Shown: in pieces, positions 31,000-42,445 of the stretch
How the letters are laid out: every line of letters starts with the position of its first letter
Position numbering within the stretch: the first letter of the stretch is position 1
Source: Diphasiastrum complanatum
Taxonomy: Eukaryota > Streptophyta > Lycopodiopsida > Lycopodiales > Lycopodiaceae
Reading direction: 5' to 3'
DNA length: 64,000 bases
Assembly: GCA_029204225.1 (NCBI GenBank)
Contig: CM055096.1
Span: 32,749,076-32,813,075 of the forward strand
The notes under the pieces: generated by a model
The model's database searches: none
Told to the model about the DNA's origin: nothing
What the model saw: the letters and a program-made list of their open reading frames with translations, nothing else
Made by a program: the position numbers and the translations under genes

Positions 31000-31612
31000 G
31001 GAGTCTCACCCCAAGTAGATGTGCATCGTATTCCCCTTAAGCCGGTGCGAGACCAACTACTAGTTGTCTCTACAGATGTAATCCGATCTACAAGGCCAAA
31101 ATCAAAGAGGAATTACAACGCTTGTTAAATGCAGGATTCATCTATGAAATTGAACATACTGAGTGAGTCTCCCCAATCGTCATTGTTCCTAAGAAAAATG
31201 GAAAACTCCGCATTTGTGTTGACTTTAAAAAACTTAATGCCATCACAGAACGTGATCATTTTCCATTACCTTTCGGAGAATCCATCTTAGAAAATCTAGC
31301 AGGAGATGAGGCCTACTCGTTCTTAGATGGCTTTAGTGAATATAATATGATTCGAATTGCTGAAGAAGATCAACATAAAACTGCTTTTGCCACCGAATGG
31401 GGAACCTTCTATTGGAAAGTCATGTCTTTTGGTCTCTATAATGCTCCTAACACTTTCCAATGTGTTATGCAAGTTGTCTTTTCTCAACAGATGGGATGAT
31501 ACCCTAGAGGTTTACTTGGACAATTTAGGCACAAATACCAAAGAAACACTTCATCTATTTGTGCTTGAAATTTTTTTTATCCAATGTCAACGCTTCAACA
31601 TCTCCCTGAACC
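31000..31612 (+). pseudogene. Gypsy G reverse transcriptase
   Basis: RT motifs occur in order: KIKEELQRLLNAGFI, stop, VSPIVIVPKKNGKLRICVDF, AYSFLDGFSEYN, HKTAFATEWGTFYWKVMSFGL and NAPNTFQ. After a frameshift come VYLDNL and QRFNISLNL. The catalytic YLDD box reads YLDN, which removes a metal-binding aspartate. The connection between palm and RNase H is deleted. Confidence 0.88.
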
Positions 31613-33095
31613 TTGGCTCCTGATTATTCCAAAGAATTCCATGTGCATATTGATGCATCCAAGTATGTCATTGGAGCAGTGCTCACCCAACCGGGAGAAT
31701 TCAAAAAAGATTATCCAATCCGATTCTTCAGTACACAATTGATACCTGCTGAAGTCAATTATACCACTACCGAGCATGAAGCTTTGGCAATGGTATATGC
31801 GGTTTGGAAGTTTCATCATTATCTCCTGGAAAAAGTTTTTGTCTTTTTCACTGATCATCAAGCACTCCTATATCTTATCAACAAGACTTGCACAACCAGT
31901 CGTATTACTCAATGGATCCTAATACTGCGAGAATTTGAGTTAAGGACTGTGGTTCGAAAGGGAGTTCAATATTTTTTAGCAAATCATCTATCTCGAATCC
32001 CTAACCTTCCAACTCCAAATCAAGGTGTCAATGATTTGCATGATGCCATCTTATTTCAAGTTGACTCTACACCTGTTTGGGCCAAGGATATTATAGAATA
32101 TTTAATTTTAGGGCAGATGGACCCATCCTTATCTAAACCCAAACAACGTGCGTTGGTCCTCAAAACCAAACCTTATACGTTAATTGCAGGCCAACTTTAC
32201 AAGCAAGGGTTAGATGGAATTATCCGCCGTTGTCTTATTGAAGGTGAAATATTCTCTGTTATTTTCCTAACTCATGAAGGTGTTGGAGAAGGCCATTTCT
32301 CTTTTGAAATGATTGCCAAGAAAATCCTCTTGGCCAGATTTTGGTGGCCAACTCTTTTTAAGGATACGCACACCTACATTAAGACATGTGATGTTTGTCA
32401 AAGAACCTAACGCTTTCAAAAGACCGACTACATGCCTTTAGACCCTGTCACAACTGATCAAGCTTTCTAGAAATGGGAAATTGATTATGTTGGACTAATT
32501 AGTCTCGCTGCTAGACATACTCAATCAAGATATAACGTAGTAGCCACGGACTATTGTACCAAATGGGCTGAAGCTAGAGCTGTTCGCAATGCTGATGCTC
32601 GTTCTACCACAAAATTTCTCTATGAATAGGTTATCATTCGTTTCGGTTGCCTCCTAGAAATTATCAACGATAGGGGGACACATTTTCTTAACTCTGTCAT
32701 AGCATATCTGCTTTCAAAATTCTTTGTGGTACATTGCAAAAGTTCCCCGTATTATCCATGATGCAATGGCCAGGCAAAATCAACCAACAAAATATTATGT
32801 GGTGTTCTAACCAAGACCGTTGAGTCCAACAGGTTTGATTGGGAACTAAAACTCCACGCTGCTTTATGGGCCTATCGCACTACCCTGAAGAGAGTCAATT
32901 TCATAGGTTAAACTTCTTTCCAGCTAGTCTATGGCTAGGAGGCTGTCATGCCTATGGAATTCCATATTCCATCCCTACGAGTAGCCTATAATCTTGAGCT
33001 AGATCATCGACAGATCCTAGCTAATAGATTATTCCACCTAGAACAACTCTGTGAGACTCGTCGAATCAGCATCCATGTCCAACAACAGTGAGAGC
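31613..33095 (+). pseudogene. Gypsy G RNase H and integrase
   Basis: The first frame (31613-32410, 265 codons) has RNase H with HIDASKYVIGAVL, TEHEALAM and TDHQALLYL, giving intact Asp/Glu/Asp. The integrase H2C2 zinc finger follows (THEGVGEGHF, CDVCQRT). After a stop the integrase core continues with IDYVG, ATDYCTKW, NDRGTHFLN and GQAKSTNK. The third catalytic residue, normally Glu in this last block, is Lys. Several stops follow to about 33091. Confidence 0.9.
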
Positions 33096-33942
33096 GATGA
33101 GTCTCTGGAAGTCATGATGGCAGTACTGAAAAAACAATTCTAGATAGTTCTAGAGATGTTGAAAATTTTAAAATTTTCAACGTGAACTCTCTTGCAGAAA
33201 TCTAGAATGAACTCGTGGAGAGAATGGGTGAGGCCTATAAATAGACTTTTTTGGACAGAAAATCGTAACTTCACCCAATAATCGTCTTGAGTATCCACGA
33301 TTTCTCAATGAGGTCCACAAATTTCGAGGCAATGTTTTGAGGGCCGGTGAGTTCCTGTAAGTGATTTTTTTGTATAAAAATGAGTAAAAATGACTGACCG
33401 TACAAAAATTGGTCTGATCAGAATTTGCGAATATGATAGAGAAATTGTGGAGGTAATTTTGACGCTCAGCAAATTAGCTATGAGTTCTGTCAGTGAGGAT
33501 CTGATGCAAAAAACTGATTTTTTTTTTTTATTATTTCTGAAAAGTTTGACTCTGAGAGAGAATTTGTGGAGGCAATAAATGAATCGTGGACAATAAAAAT
33601 GGATCTGAGTGAATTCTATCTAGTATGATTGAGCATCAAAACTTAAAAGAAGAATACATCTTGTGATTGGATAGAAACAGACCGATTGTAGTTTTGATCT
33701 GAGGATATCTTGATGTTCTAAATAAGAAACATATCGAATTTTTTTTTGACAAAATGTCAAGCAAGCAGTAAACAGAAAAAATAACAAAATTTAGGAAATA
33801 AACAAACCTAGTATATATCAACATAAAAACATGGTTCGTTGTACTTTCGGAGTCGGCTTCCATTGACCACAGTGTCTAAAATATCGCCTTGTAGGGTTTG
33901 GAGTTGTACGTAACCAGATCATGCCATGCCTTTTGTTGACGT
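33096..33942. other. Spacer between gypsy G integrase and the unknown ORF
   Basis: No coding signal. It contains a perfect 24-bp palindrome at 33158-33181 and T-rich runs near 33517 and 33739. If the following ORF belongs to the same element, this is an internal spacer; otherwise it may include an LTR whose ends were not recognised. Confidence 0.4.
33158..33181. repeat. Perfect 24-bp palindrome
   Basis: GTTGAAAATTTT followed immediately by its own reverse complement AAAATTTTCAAC, with no loop. It could form a cruciform or a hairpin in RNA. No gene overlaps it. Confidence 0.85.
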
Positions 33943-34709
33943 TTGGTAACTATGACCATGGATGATCCAACCAAGAATTACAAGTGGGCAGAGAAAGTCG
34001 CTGACAAATTATGTGTGACCTTGAAATCCATGAAATCTCCTAACAAGTGTGGCTATCTCTTACACATGTTGGTCGCACAACATCTAGGACAACGAACGGC
34101 TACGGCCCTGAAAAAGCTAGAGGAAGTCTATCCTAACACAAAAATATGGGCCACCCCACAGGTGTCAGCAAAACCTGCCTCACCTGCACCTCTCACGAAG
34201 AAGTAAAAAGGCAAGGCGATAAGCACCGAGACCAGTATTTCCTCTGATATCTTATCCAGCAATATAGGGGCTGAATATGCTGAATCCGATGAGAGCTTAA
34301 TTTTTCTCAAGTCCCAAAGGAGGTTCTAGCATAGTAGGAGGCTCTACTCCAACAATCCCAACAATGAAGACAAGCGATAGCTGCAGCAACTAGCTCCTTG
34401 GATGTTGGCACTTCCGGTTTTGGTTCAGTAGACATGGTTCTGTCCACTCAAGTAACTTCAGCCATTCCGGTATCATTACCTACTAACACAACTCTCCTTC
34501 CACCACTACCCCCACCATTTACTACCCCATCCACATCCTCATACACACTTAACATGGGCTTTGATTTCATAATCTCACAAAAGCCCTCACCTGTACATTC
34601 TTCCACCCTACTTGACTCTATAGTCAATGTAGACAATTTTGCATTACAGTTATTAACACAAACCACATCCACCATCATAACACCTAATCCACTCCACACG
34701 TCTCTGACA

Positions 34710-34787
34710 CGCATTCAGTCACCACCACATTCACCTCCTATCATACCACGCATTCAGTCACCACCACATTCACCTCCTATCATCCCA
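34710..34787 (+). repeat. Two 39-bp tandem units coding RIQSPPHSPPIIP
   Basis: Units 34710-34748 and 34749-34787 differ at one or two bases. They encode the same Pro-rich 13-residue sequence, adding to the low-complexity middle of the unknown ORF. Confidence 0.85.
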
Positions 34788-35041
34788 CAATCACCTCTCC
34801 CTACATTTTCTCACACTCCAACATCTCCCCCAATTCTAGATTTTTTTCCATTCAATTTTCCAATTATACACACACAATCCTTGACATTGGCCATTGGGAA
34901 AAACTACCTCTAATAGCCCAAAAAGTAGTTTGGTTGGTGAATGACTCTGTTCATGTGCTCTAATTCAACCTCTTTGGCACCTTAGAAGAAGATCAATACA
35001 CCATGCGGCAGTTCAACGATGGAGCCTTGGCAGATCTTCAG

Positions 35042-35078
<37 letters not shown>
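35042..35078 (+). repeat. Run of 37 adenines inside a coding remnant
   Basis: A homopolymer of 37 A follows codons for LADLQ and precedes CAG/CAA-rich codons in a different frame. Length change at this run probably separated the frames. There is no sign of a target duplication that would mark it as the tail of a retroposed cDNA. Confidence 0.85.
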
Positions 35079-35080
<2 letters not shown>

Positions 35081-35510
35081 CAAAGTTGGAGACGGAATGC
35101 ATGCAACAGCAGCAGTAGAGCCAGAATCTCACTGCCTATAATCAACAGCAACAACAAATGCTCAGCCACCTTTAGAGCTAACTCCAACTGAAGATCTCCA
35201 ACCACCAAATTGCCATAACAAATCCTTCAGCAGAACGAGACGACGTTTTGCTATGAAGGAAGAGCCTAAACTGGTAGATTTTAGTGATTTTACACCACTA
35301 GATATTCCCGAGGGAACTCAAATTCCAGTGGTGGCATATCAGAAATTGGCACAAAAGTTGAAGGCCATGACAGAACAGCATACCAAGATGCAACGATCCT
35401 ATACTACTTCCGTCGAGGCCCTCAACCAACATATTGCCACTCTAGAAGAAAAGTTAAAGGCACTAGCTCAATTCACACCTTCTATCTATTACGTCAAGGA
35501 GTCCTCCTAA

Positions 35511-35986
35511 TCCAAAGGTAGTGCCTCCAAAAGTCTTCCAAGTAACTTGTAAACTCCAAGATACTCCCCAACTCCAAGCTATGATGTCTCCACCTGCAAG
35601 TAAGGATCTTCAAGCCTCCATGGATCTCTCCTTCACCCGTGTCCCTAATCTTAATCACAAAGGTAGATAACAAGTGGCCTCAAGTATTCACCACCCAACC
35701 ATAGCTAGCTAGCACATGCAATCCTGCATTCAGGTTAATCTAGCACTCCCTTGCTAACCAATAACTAACCACAAGCATACCACCACACACCATAGCATAC
35801 TCAAGATCCAAACCCTACTTATGTCCCATACCATAAGCAAGATCCAAACCCTAAGCATACTACACACAAGAAAACACTCTATACACTAGTAGCCACACTA
35901 GAGCATAAGCATAGCAAACAAGAGAGATCTCTCCTCCTCCCAATGGGCTCCTCTCCTCATATAGATGGCAATTGGCACCCTCCAAT
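35511..35986. other. Unassigned sequence with CATACTAAG/CCAAACCCT repeats
   Basis: No coding signal. The words GATCCAAACCCTA, AGCATACTA and CCATAGCATAC recur between about 35760 and 35920. The segment adjoins the F2 LTR and may be its flank. Confidence 0.4.
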
Positions 35987-36820
35987 ATGTGGAAATCTGC
36001 AAAATAGGACCAAGAATGGATCCTAAAATGATCCACAAGAGGGATTGGATGTTAGATACAATTGATTTATCAATCTACACAAGATTTAGATCAATCTAGA
36101 TCAATTCTTGGCATGAAAATCTAACAAGAACAACCATTAATGAAAGTGGATGTACTTGATGGTTTCACACGTGTGAAAACCTGTCAGAGTACGAACTCCA
36201 GTCTAAAAACAAGTTACACTATGATAGAAACTCAAATCAATCAAAACAATTGAAGACAAATGGAGAGATTGACACAAAATTGGTTCCAAACTCAAGATTG
36301 GTGTTTCATGTTGATTATGGCCAAATATGCCTCTATATATACATTTTTTGGAGCTTGTGGTACTGATCATGCATCAGAACTCACATGTGTGAGGATGCTT
36401 TGTCATATGATATTTTATCATGCAAAATTGACACTTGGATCAAACTTTCTATTTTAAGCACTTTTGGTCCATTTTCTTACTATATAGAGAATTGGTAAAA
36501 AACCTTCTAGAAGTACAAGTTCAACTTCATCAATCTATTTCACACGTGTGAGCAGAGCTCTACACATGGGATGTGACACCTAATTTCATGATCTGGCTCA
36601 TGCAATCAATAGATTAATGCCATGTGTCATATGACTAGAAAACATGATTTTGGCCTTTTTAGCCACTAGAACTCGATTTAAATCATATGTACAAGCTATA
36701 TGATTATACTGCATGAAAAGTACAATTATTTCACACGTGGAAACATGCTCCACACATGTGTAATCATCCTATATACAGATTTGGCCTTGACCAAGCATAA
36801 TTTTGACATTTTCACACTCA
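35987..36820 (-). repeat. 3' LTR of a copia element (F2)
   Basis: On the minus strand it starts TGTGAAAATGTC, right after the RNase H tail at 36821, and ends near TTTCCACA at about 35987. Its last ~190 bp match F1 (18030-18218). A TATATATA-type box is at about 36333-36341, with the perfect palindrome TTCACACGTGTGAA at 36164-36177, about 160 nt downstream; further CACACGTG copies lie at 36541 and 36731. The left boundary is inferred from F1 similarity. Confidence 0.65.
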
Positions 36821-36957
36821 AAAATTTAGCTTGGTAAATCTAGCATACATCTATCTACAACTCCAAGAGCCAACCTTAATTTTACAAATGGATCTTTGGG
36901 AAATGCCTTGGTGAGTATATCAACAATACCATCTGATGATGAAACATGAATAAGCTT
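36821..36957 (-). pseudogene. Copia RNase H tail next to F2
   Basis: The minus strand encodes about 40 codons of the copia C-terminus (DILTKAFPKDPF, LALGVVDRCML) ending just before the LTR. It is cut off at about 36957, where a plus-strand copia fragment begins. Confidence 0.75.
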
Positions 36958-38035
36958 GGAACAGCAAGCGAACTAGCCTAGATAGAAATTGCGGAAGACC
37001 AAGAGAAAATTGGAGCTTTTGCAATACTAATAAGATGTAGGAAGATCAATCTAGTTCTCAGTAAAAGGGCGTAAATGGAACAGTAGCATCATATGCTTAC
37101 AAATAGTTAATGTAATGTAATCCTAAAAACCAAAGGAGATTGCAGATTACAGGCAGGCAGTTCCAACAATGAGCAAATGTTGCTTCTACCAGTCACTCGA
37201 TCCAGCAATAGGAGGAAGATGAAGTTGTCTTCTTGACCAAAGTCGTAGAACAACATGATATCAATTCTTGGTATTTGGACTCGGGTGCATCACAACACAT
37301 GACTCACCATCGACACTGGTTCCATGACTACAAGTCATACACTCATCCTATAGTTGTGCAACTTGGAGACAACTCGACTCATACTATCAAGGGTGTAGGA
37401 ACAATTAAAGTCGAATTCTAGAAAGGTGATGTAATGTTTTTGTCCAATGTTCTTCACATTCCAAATTTGACCAAAAATCTGCTCTCAATTAGCATAATCA
37501 CATATTCGAGTCAGAGGGTCGAATTCGATAAATAGGACTGCACTATTTTTGACAAATCTAGGAAAGTTATTGCTTTCAGTGGAAGGTGTGGCAATTTGTA
37601 CAAAATCAATCACTTCTATTCTACAAGTAGTCAAGCTCTTTAAACTTCAACTTCTGAATCAACTGAGATGCTTTGGCATTTCATATTAGGCCATTTAAAT
37701 TCCAGTTGTATTCAGCAAATGTTGAAACAAAATTTAGTACAAGATCTACTCTTTATTAGCAAATCAAATTTTTCATGTGAAAGTTGTATTTCCAACAAGC
37801 ATGTTAGAACTCTAGTCACTTCCGATTTAGTTTGTTCTTCTAAAGGTTCGTTAGATCTTGTACACATGGACATTTGTGATCCTATGCAGACTATTTCCAC
37901 AGGGGGAGCTGTCTATTTGCTGACTATCATTGATGACTTCTCTCGGAGGACTGCAATATATTTCTTGAAGAACAAATCCGAGACTCTCAAGTTCTTCATG
38001 CAGTTCAAGGCATCATCAGAAAAATCGACCTAGAG
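36958..38035 (+). pseudogene. Copia fragment M: protease, GAG-pre and integrase start
   Basis: Plus-strand frames show the protease with intact WYLDSGASQHM (about 37269), the flap and GAG-pre region in broken frames (GDNSTHTIKGVG, HIPNLTKNLLSI). A 121-codon frame (37668-38033) follows with the zinc finger (WHFILGHLN, CESC), HMDICDPM and IIDDFSRRTAIYFLKNKSETL. It ends before the second catalytic Asp. Its relatives are closer to copia D than to B. LTRs are absent; both ends are truncated. Confidence 0.85.
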
Positions 38036-38438
38036 AAGAATCAAAGCTCTAGGCTTTGACTTCTCTGAGGTCTTAAAATTTTGAGAAGAAGGTCCCTGCA
38101 AAAATTTGGGTGGAACTGAGTAGGGGAAAGTGGATTTCACCTTATACACACTCTAAATTCCGCTATATAAGGGCAAAATTTGAGTCATTTGTCACTTTGC
38201 CTAGTGAAGCTCTGTCTGATTTTCGATCAAAATTTCCAAGTTCTCCGAAAGCGACCAAATTTCATACCAGCCATCATTTGCACACTCTAAACCAAGATCT
38301 GCGCTCTGAACCACCGTTGCCACCTCCCATTACCTATTTTTCATTGTTTTCTCGTTTTCAGTACTTTTACTGTTCCATTATTTTTCTACTTTTTTCCACT
38401 TCTTTCTTTGTAACAAACTCTAATTATCACTGCCAACA

Positions 38439-40266
38439 TGGCCACTTCTTCTTCTGATGATGATTCTAGCACCAAAAAGGTGATCCAGCGCGAAATACTA
38501 TCAGCCACCTAGATTTGGCCCTTGCCCTCTGACTCCATGATCAAACCATGGCTTTAGGTGGCTGGTCCTCTTCTTGAAGCAATGGATTTTTACCCAGCAC
38601 TTTTTAGTTCTGACATTAACATGGGCCTTGCCCTTCACGCTTACGCCACCTGGGACGCGTCAAAGTCACGTTTCCACATCCTGTACCAAGTTACCACGTA
38701 CAAGGTACGAATTAACGTAGATTCCATGGTCACCGTAGGCATAGTGTCCGATGATCGTCAACCCATCTCCCATCGCTAGGCAAAGGCCTTGATAAGGCCA
38801 TTCATCACCCAGACTGCCCCAGAGATTCCGATCCAAACTAACAATGGGTATCTGATAGAGGCTATCGTGCATCTGTTGAACAACTTTTTGGTTGTTTCAA
38901 CATTTTGCAAGGACAGAATCTAGTTCAAGCTGCTTAGTCAAATTGTGGAGTCCAAGCTACCCAAAGACTTGGCCCCCTCCAAGCACAGCTGCAGATCTAT
39001 GAAACTGAAAACGCACGCTTGGGAGTGGAGGTGCAGGGCTTACAATAGGAAAAGCTCGCTTGGTTAGCTCAACCCGCACCTAATTCAAGGCCACTCTCTC
39101 AAGTAGAGATGAATCTTTTTAGGCATCAGGTGCAGGTATACAGCCAAACCCTGAACAGCTACCAGGCGGAGTACAGACCAGCACAAATCAAGAGCTTGCC
39201 CAGGCAAAACAAGCTCTTAAAGCTTGTCAAAAGTTTATGGAACAGAAATCTCAGCCAGCTCCGGTGGTAATTCCAATGTCACTTCCCTTTGATGCTGCAC
39301 AGGCAAGCATGATCTAGGATCAAGGCCAACAGGCAACAAGGGAAACCAATCAGGATCAAAGGTCAGGTGGACAAGACCAAGGGCCCCCAGATATTGGAGT
39401 AAACATGCAGGGCCAAGGCCAAGACACGGGCCGCAGCCAAAGCCAAGGAGAGGGTCAAGCCTCCTCATCACGAGGCTCACGATCTATATTTGCCAATCGG
39501 GCCTTCAGATGCCCAAAGTCCGTGGAGGAGAAAATCAATGAATTCCTATCTAAATATCTCCACGAATCTTCAAGAGGCGGCTAGTAGATCTCATTTTCGG
39601 CGCAAACCATCAAGGGACAAGAATTGCAAGCACTCCCCGCCCTCCAACCACAACCAGATGGTGCCAATAGCTATTCGAGCGCGACCCTGCGGCCATCAGG
39701 GTGTATGTGACAAGTCCTCAACAACTCCGGGTAAACACCCATTTCTTTCCATGCTCACGACGAACCAAATGGGTGGAATGCGGCATCCTACTAGACAAAA
39801 TCATGCTAAAAAATTGCAATTGGACAAAAATTCCCTCAGAGCACGGATGGACAACGGTTGTAGACGCCCAAAGGGCTCTCAGCAAGTTTTCAAATGAATA
39901 TTTCATTGTCTTGACCCAACAGTCCACGCGGCAACAACTTACGCCCGGGACTTGGAGTATCTCATTGGTAGAGAGACCAAGTGGGATAACTTTCTCTCAC
40001 CCATATTTTTTTATCCTAATACGACACTAGCCTCAGATCGCGTGGAAGATCAGCTGCCAATCGCTCATGTGTATTACCGAGCCACCCTCTTGGGCCACCC
40101 CTGGACGAGCCGTTTTCAAGCCTGGATCGACCAACGATGGATCACCGGCGTCCACAAGTCCCTGCACACTAATAAGGACTTGAAAAATATTGGTAGAATC
40201 AACTTTATGAAAGATGTGACGAGTTACATGATCAACCAGAGGCGAGCCAAGCGCCCACTTTATTGA
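38439..40266 (+). pseudogene. Unknown large ORF with Gln/Gly-rich middle (N-ORF)
   Basis: The likely start is 38439 (ATGGCCACTTCTTCT, Ser/Asp-rich), preceded by a pyrimidine-rich tract ending TTTTCAG near 38360. Broken frames read an N-terminal domain (MDFYPALFSSDINMGLALHAY, SRFHILYQVTTYKV, NNGYLIEAIVHLLNNF). A helical/coiled part and a Gln/Gly-rich stretch follow (GGQDQGPPDIG, GQGQDTGRSQSQGEG). The C-terminal domain (VYVTSPQQLRVNTHFFPC, NCNWTKIP, EYLIGRETKWDNFL, RFQAWIDQRW) ends in a stop at 40266. In-frame stops at 38512 and 38777, and a frameshift near 39930, make it non-functional. No family is recognised. Confidence 0.5.
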
Positions 40267-40312
40267 ATCGGTGGAGTGTCGAGGGACCGGCACTACTTCA
40301 GGCCGTGGGTCT

Positions 40313-41170
40313 TGTTGGGGATATTCCCAACATAATAAAGTTGGTTAATAAAAGTGTTGTGAGGGCATGGCTTCTTGCGCTTATAAGCTCATGGCCCAAT
40401 GAGCATGCAAGTTAAATGTAAATAGAAACAATAGACTTGGGCCCTTTTGTAATTAAAATAAAAACTTGAGACCCAAAGTCAAGTTTAAAAACCTAGAGTT
40501 TAACTTTTTAAAGTTGGATCCAATCTTCGACTCACATGAATCGAGTGATTGCTAATGTACTTTTTGTGGACCTTGGATCAAGTTGGGTCCAAAATGAATG
40601 GATAGGATCAATGTGAATATTAGCCAATAGGATTTTGGGGCAAGGGCCTTCCCCTTTTTATAAAAAGACACCATTTGTACATTATTTTCATGTTTAATAG
40701 AGAGGAGGAGACTCTACCATTTTGGGAGCTCAAGCATCCTCAAGTGCTAATCCTCTTTGCTTATGCTTTTGTGATGATTTGTGTGTTGTTTCCCATTTGC
40801 TATGTTCTTAGTTTATGCTAGTTAATGTTTTTCCATAAGCAATGATATTAAGCATTTGAGCTAACCTCCATCTCAAATGTCTCTCCCTCTTTCTCTCTTT
40901 CTCTCCCTCTCTCTTTTCTACTCTCTCTTCCCTTCACAAAATCATGATGAATGTTAGTTTAGTGGAGTGGAGTTAGGAGGTGAGTAGTGTTAGTGGTGAT
41001 AGAGTTAGAGAAAAAATAGAGAACTATCTAAGAGTAGCATCTTTACATAGTTAGGCACCTATCCAGCATTCTAACCCTTGTTGACAAGCGGGAGAGCTAC
41101 TACGACATGAGATCTTCGACCCTACAATTACAACTCCCACCAATACAAATATGGCGTGGTTGTTTGTGCC
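40313..41170 (+). repeat. LTR-like sequence downstream of the unknown ORF
   Basis: It starts with TGTTGGGGATATTCCCAACA, a near-perfect palindrome, 47 bp after the stop of the preceding ORF. It has a TTTTTATAAAAAG box at about 40655, a CT-rich tract at 40877-40935, and then sequence resembling a polyadenylation region. The 3' boundary and a partner copy were not found, so both the end coordinate and the LTR call are tentative. Confidence 0.35.
40877..40935 (+). repeat. Pyrimidine (CT-rich) tract
   Basis: A nearly uninterrupted run of C and T, mainly CTCTCC and CTTTCTCTC units, with about 60 pyrimidine-rich positions. It lies within the LTR-like segment. Confidence 0.85.
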
Positions 41171-42445
41171 TCTTTATTAACAATTCTAATGACTAGTTCT
41201 AGTCTAGTTTAGCTCCATGGCTAATTTTGGTAATTCATTAGTGAGCTCATGGGCTAATTACATACAACACATGATACAACCTTCACGTTGATTCATGTCC
41301 CTCATATGTCTGATTCTCAATCCCATGATAAACACTGATGTGAGGGATTGCATAGTCAAAATAAATTCAATGTCTGTCTGCCACCCTTCTGTTTCTACGC
41401 AACAAAATATTGTAACCATGATTTATGTTCATTTGATGGGATCTTTTGACCAATGTTGGCAAACTATACCATTATCTGCTACTTGAATGAAATGTTGACC
41501 TATAGCTATAACGTAGATGTAAACCTTGACACGAACAACAAAACTTTGCAAAGGGAAAGAAAGCGGAGGACATCAGCCATCATGGGTGGAGGGGGTGCAT
41601 ATGAGAGGGCTGGTAATGACAAAGTGAAGGTGGGAGCCTTCCCTTCTCTCCATGGCTAGATGACAGAGGAGCTGACAAAGGAGCAGGATCATAGAGAAAG
41701 GAAGGCATATTACAGACATTAATTTAACAAAACCCACATTGAAATGCAAAGCAAATCAACGAATAGATTACATACAATACGGCAGAACACGTAGAACCAC
41801 CTTGCAACCATGATATACACTCTTGAAATTCTATATACAGTGCCATAGAATCAGTTTCGTTGTTCAAATAGACATTCACAACCTCCTACAACTTGGATCA
41901 AAGGTATAAGTAGCGACAAAATCATGAAAAGATAGAAGCAATATCTTGAGAAAGGTCCCAACAAACCCTCTAGAAGTTGAATGCACATAAACATGACCGA
42001 CATGCATGCAACCTCTGTAAGCCCCTTCATGGATGCAGGAGCAGAAGACACGAAGATGTTGAAGCTTCTTCGAAGTTTTGCGAGCCACAGTAATCGTGAA
42101 GGCCCAAGTACTTATTTTTTATGATAAAAAGCGAAAAAAACAAAAGCACCCAAGCACCTAAAAAACAAACATGAATTTTTGGGTAGAGTTGTTGACTGCG
42201 ACCGGCTAGGCGTAGGCTCCGAAGTGACATCTTAAGGGCTTGTCCCTCCCATGCCATTGCCCACCAAGGTTGTATATATGTTGTCTTATATAACCAACCA
42301 TTAACACATTGCAAAAAAAACATAACCAATTTATCTATTGTGGCACTGCAATTGTGTGGTTGAAAATTGTGATAGTGGAGAACAAGATCATCAAGCTCTA
42401 GTTTTCGTCTCTTTTTTCAGTGGATCTACACCAAAGGTTGCAGCC
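41171..42445. other. Unassigned sequence upstream of the kinase locus
   Basis: No recognisable gene or repeat. Short frames on both strands lack motifs. If the kinase locus was once active, its promoter would lie here; no TATA box at a convincing distance from 42446 was recognised. Confidence 0.4.

Larger units (their letters stand above)
28661..33095 (+). mobile_element. Ty3/gypsy element G, degenerate
   Basis: A plus-strand series of gag knuckle, aspartic protease, linker, RT, RNase H and integrase in the gypsy order (RNase H before integrase). It is broken by many stops and frameshifts. No LTR pair was identified. The RT and integrase catalytic positions are altered. An unknown coiled-coil ORF follows at 33943-35510. 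Confidence 0.85.
33943..35510 (+). pseudogene. Unknown ORF after gypsy G (G-ORF): helical N-terminus, Pro/Ser/Thr region, coiled coil
   Basis: Three frames in order. The first is an 87-codon N-terminal block starting at 33943 (KWAEKVADKLCVTLKSM, CGYLLHMLVAQHLGQR, ALKKLEEVYPNTK). The second is a low-complexity Pro/Ser/Thr region (34398-34913) that includes a tandem 13-residue repeat. After a poly-A and a Gln-rich stretch, the third is an 85-codon coiled-coil block (35253-35510: KLVDFSDFTPLDIPEGTQIP, then heptads QHIATLEEKLKAL). No family is recognised. It lies about 850 bp beyond the gypsy integrase, as do similar ORFs after elements L and H. It could be an env-like or accessory third gene; that is inference only. 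Confidence 0.5.

Noticed and set aside
35042-35078. Poly-A run as the tail of a retroposed cDNA or LINE
   Set aside because: No target duplication flanks it and coding-like sequence continues on both sides.
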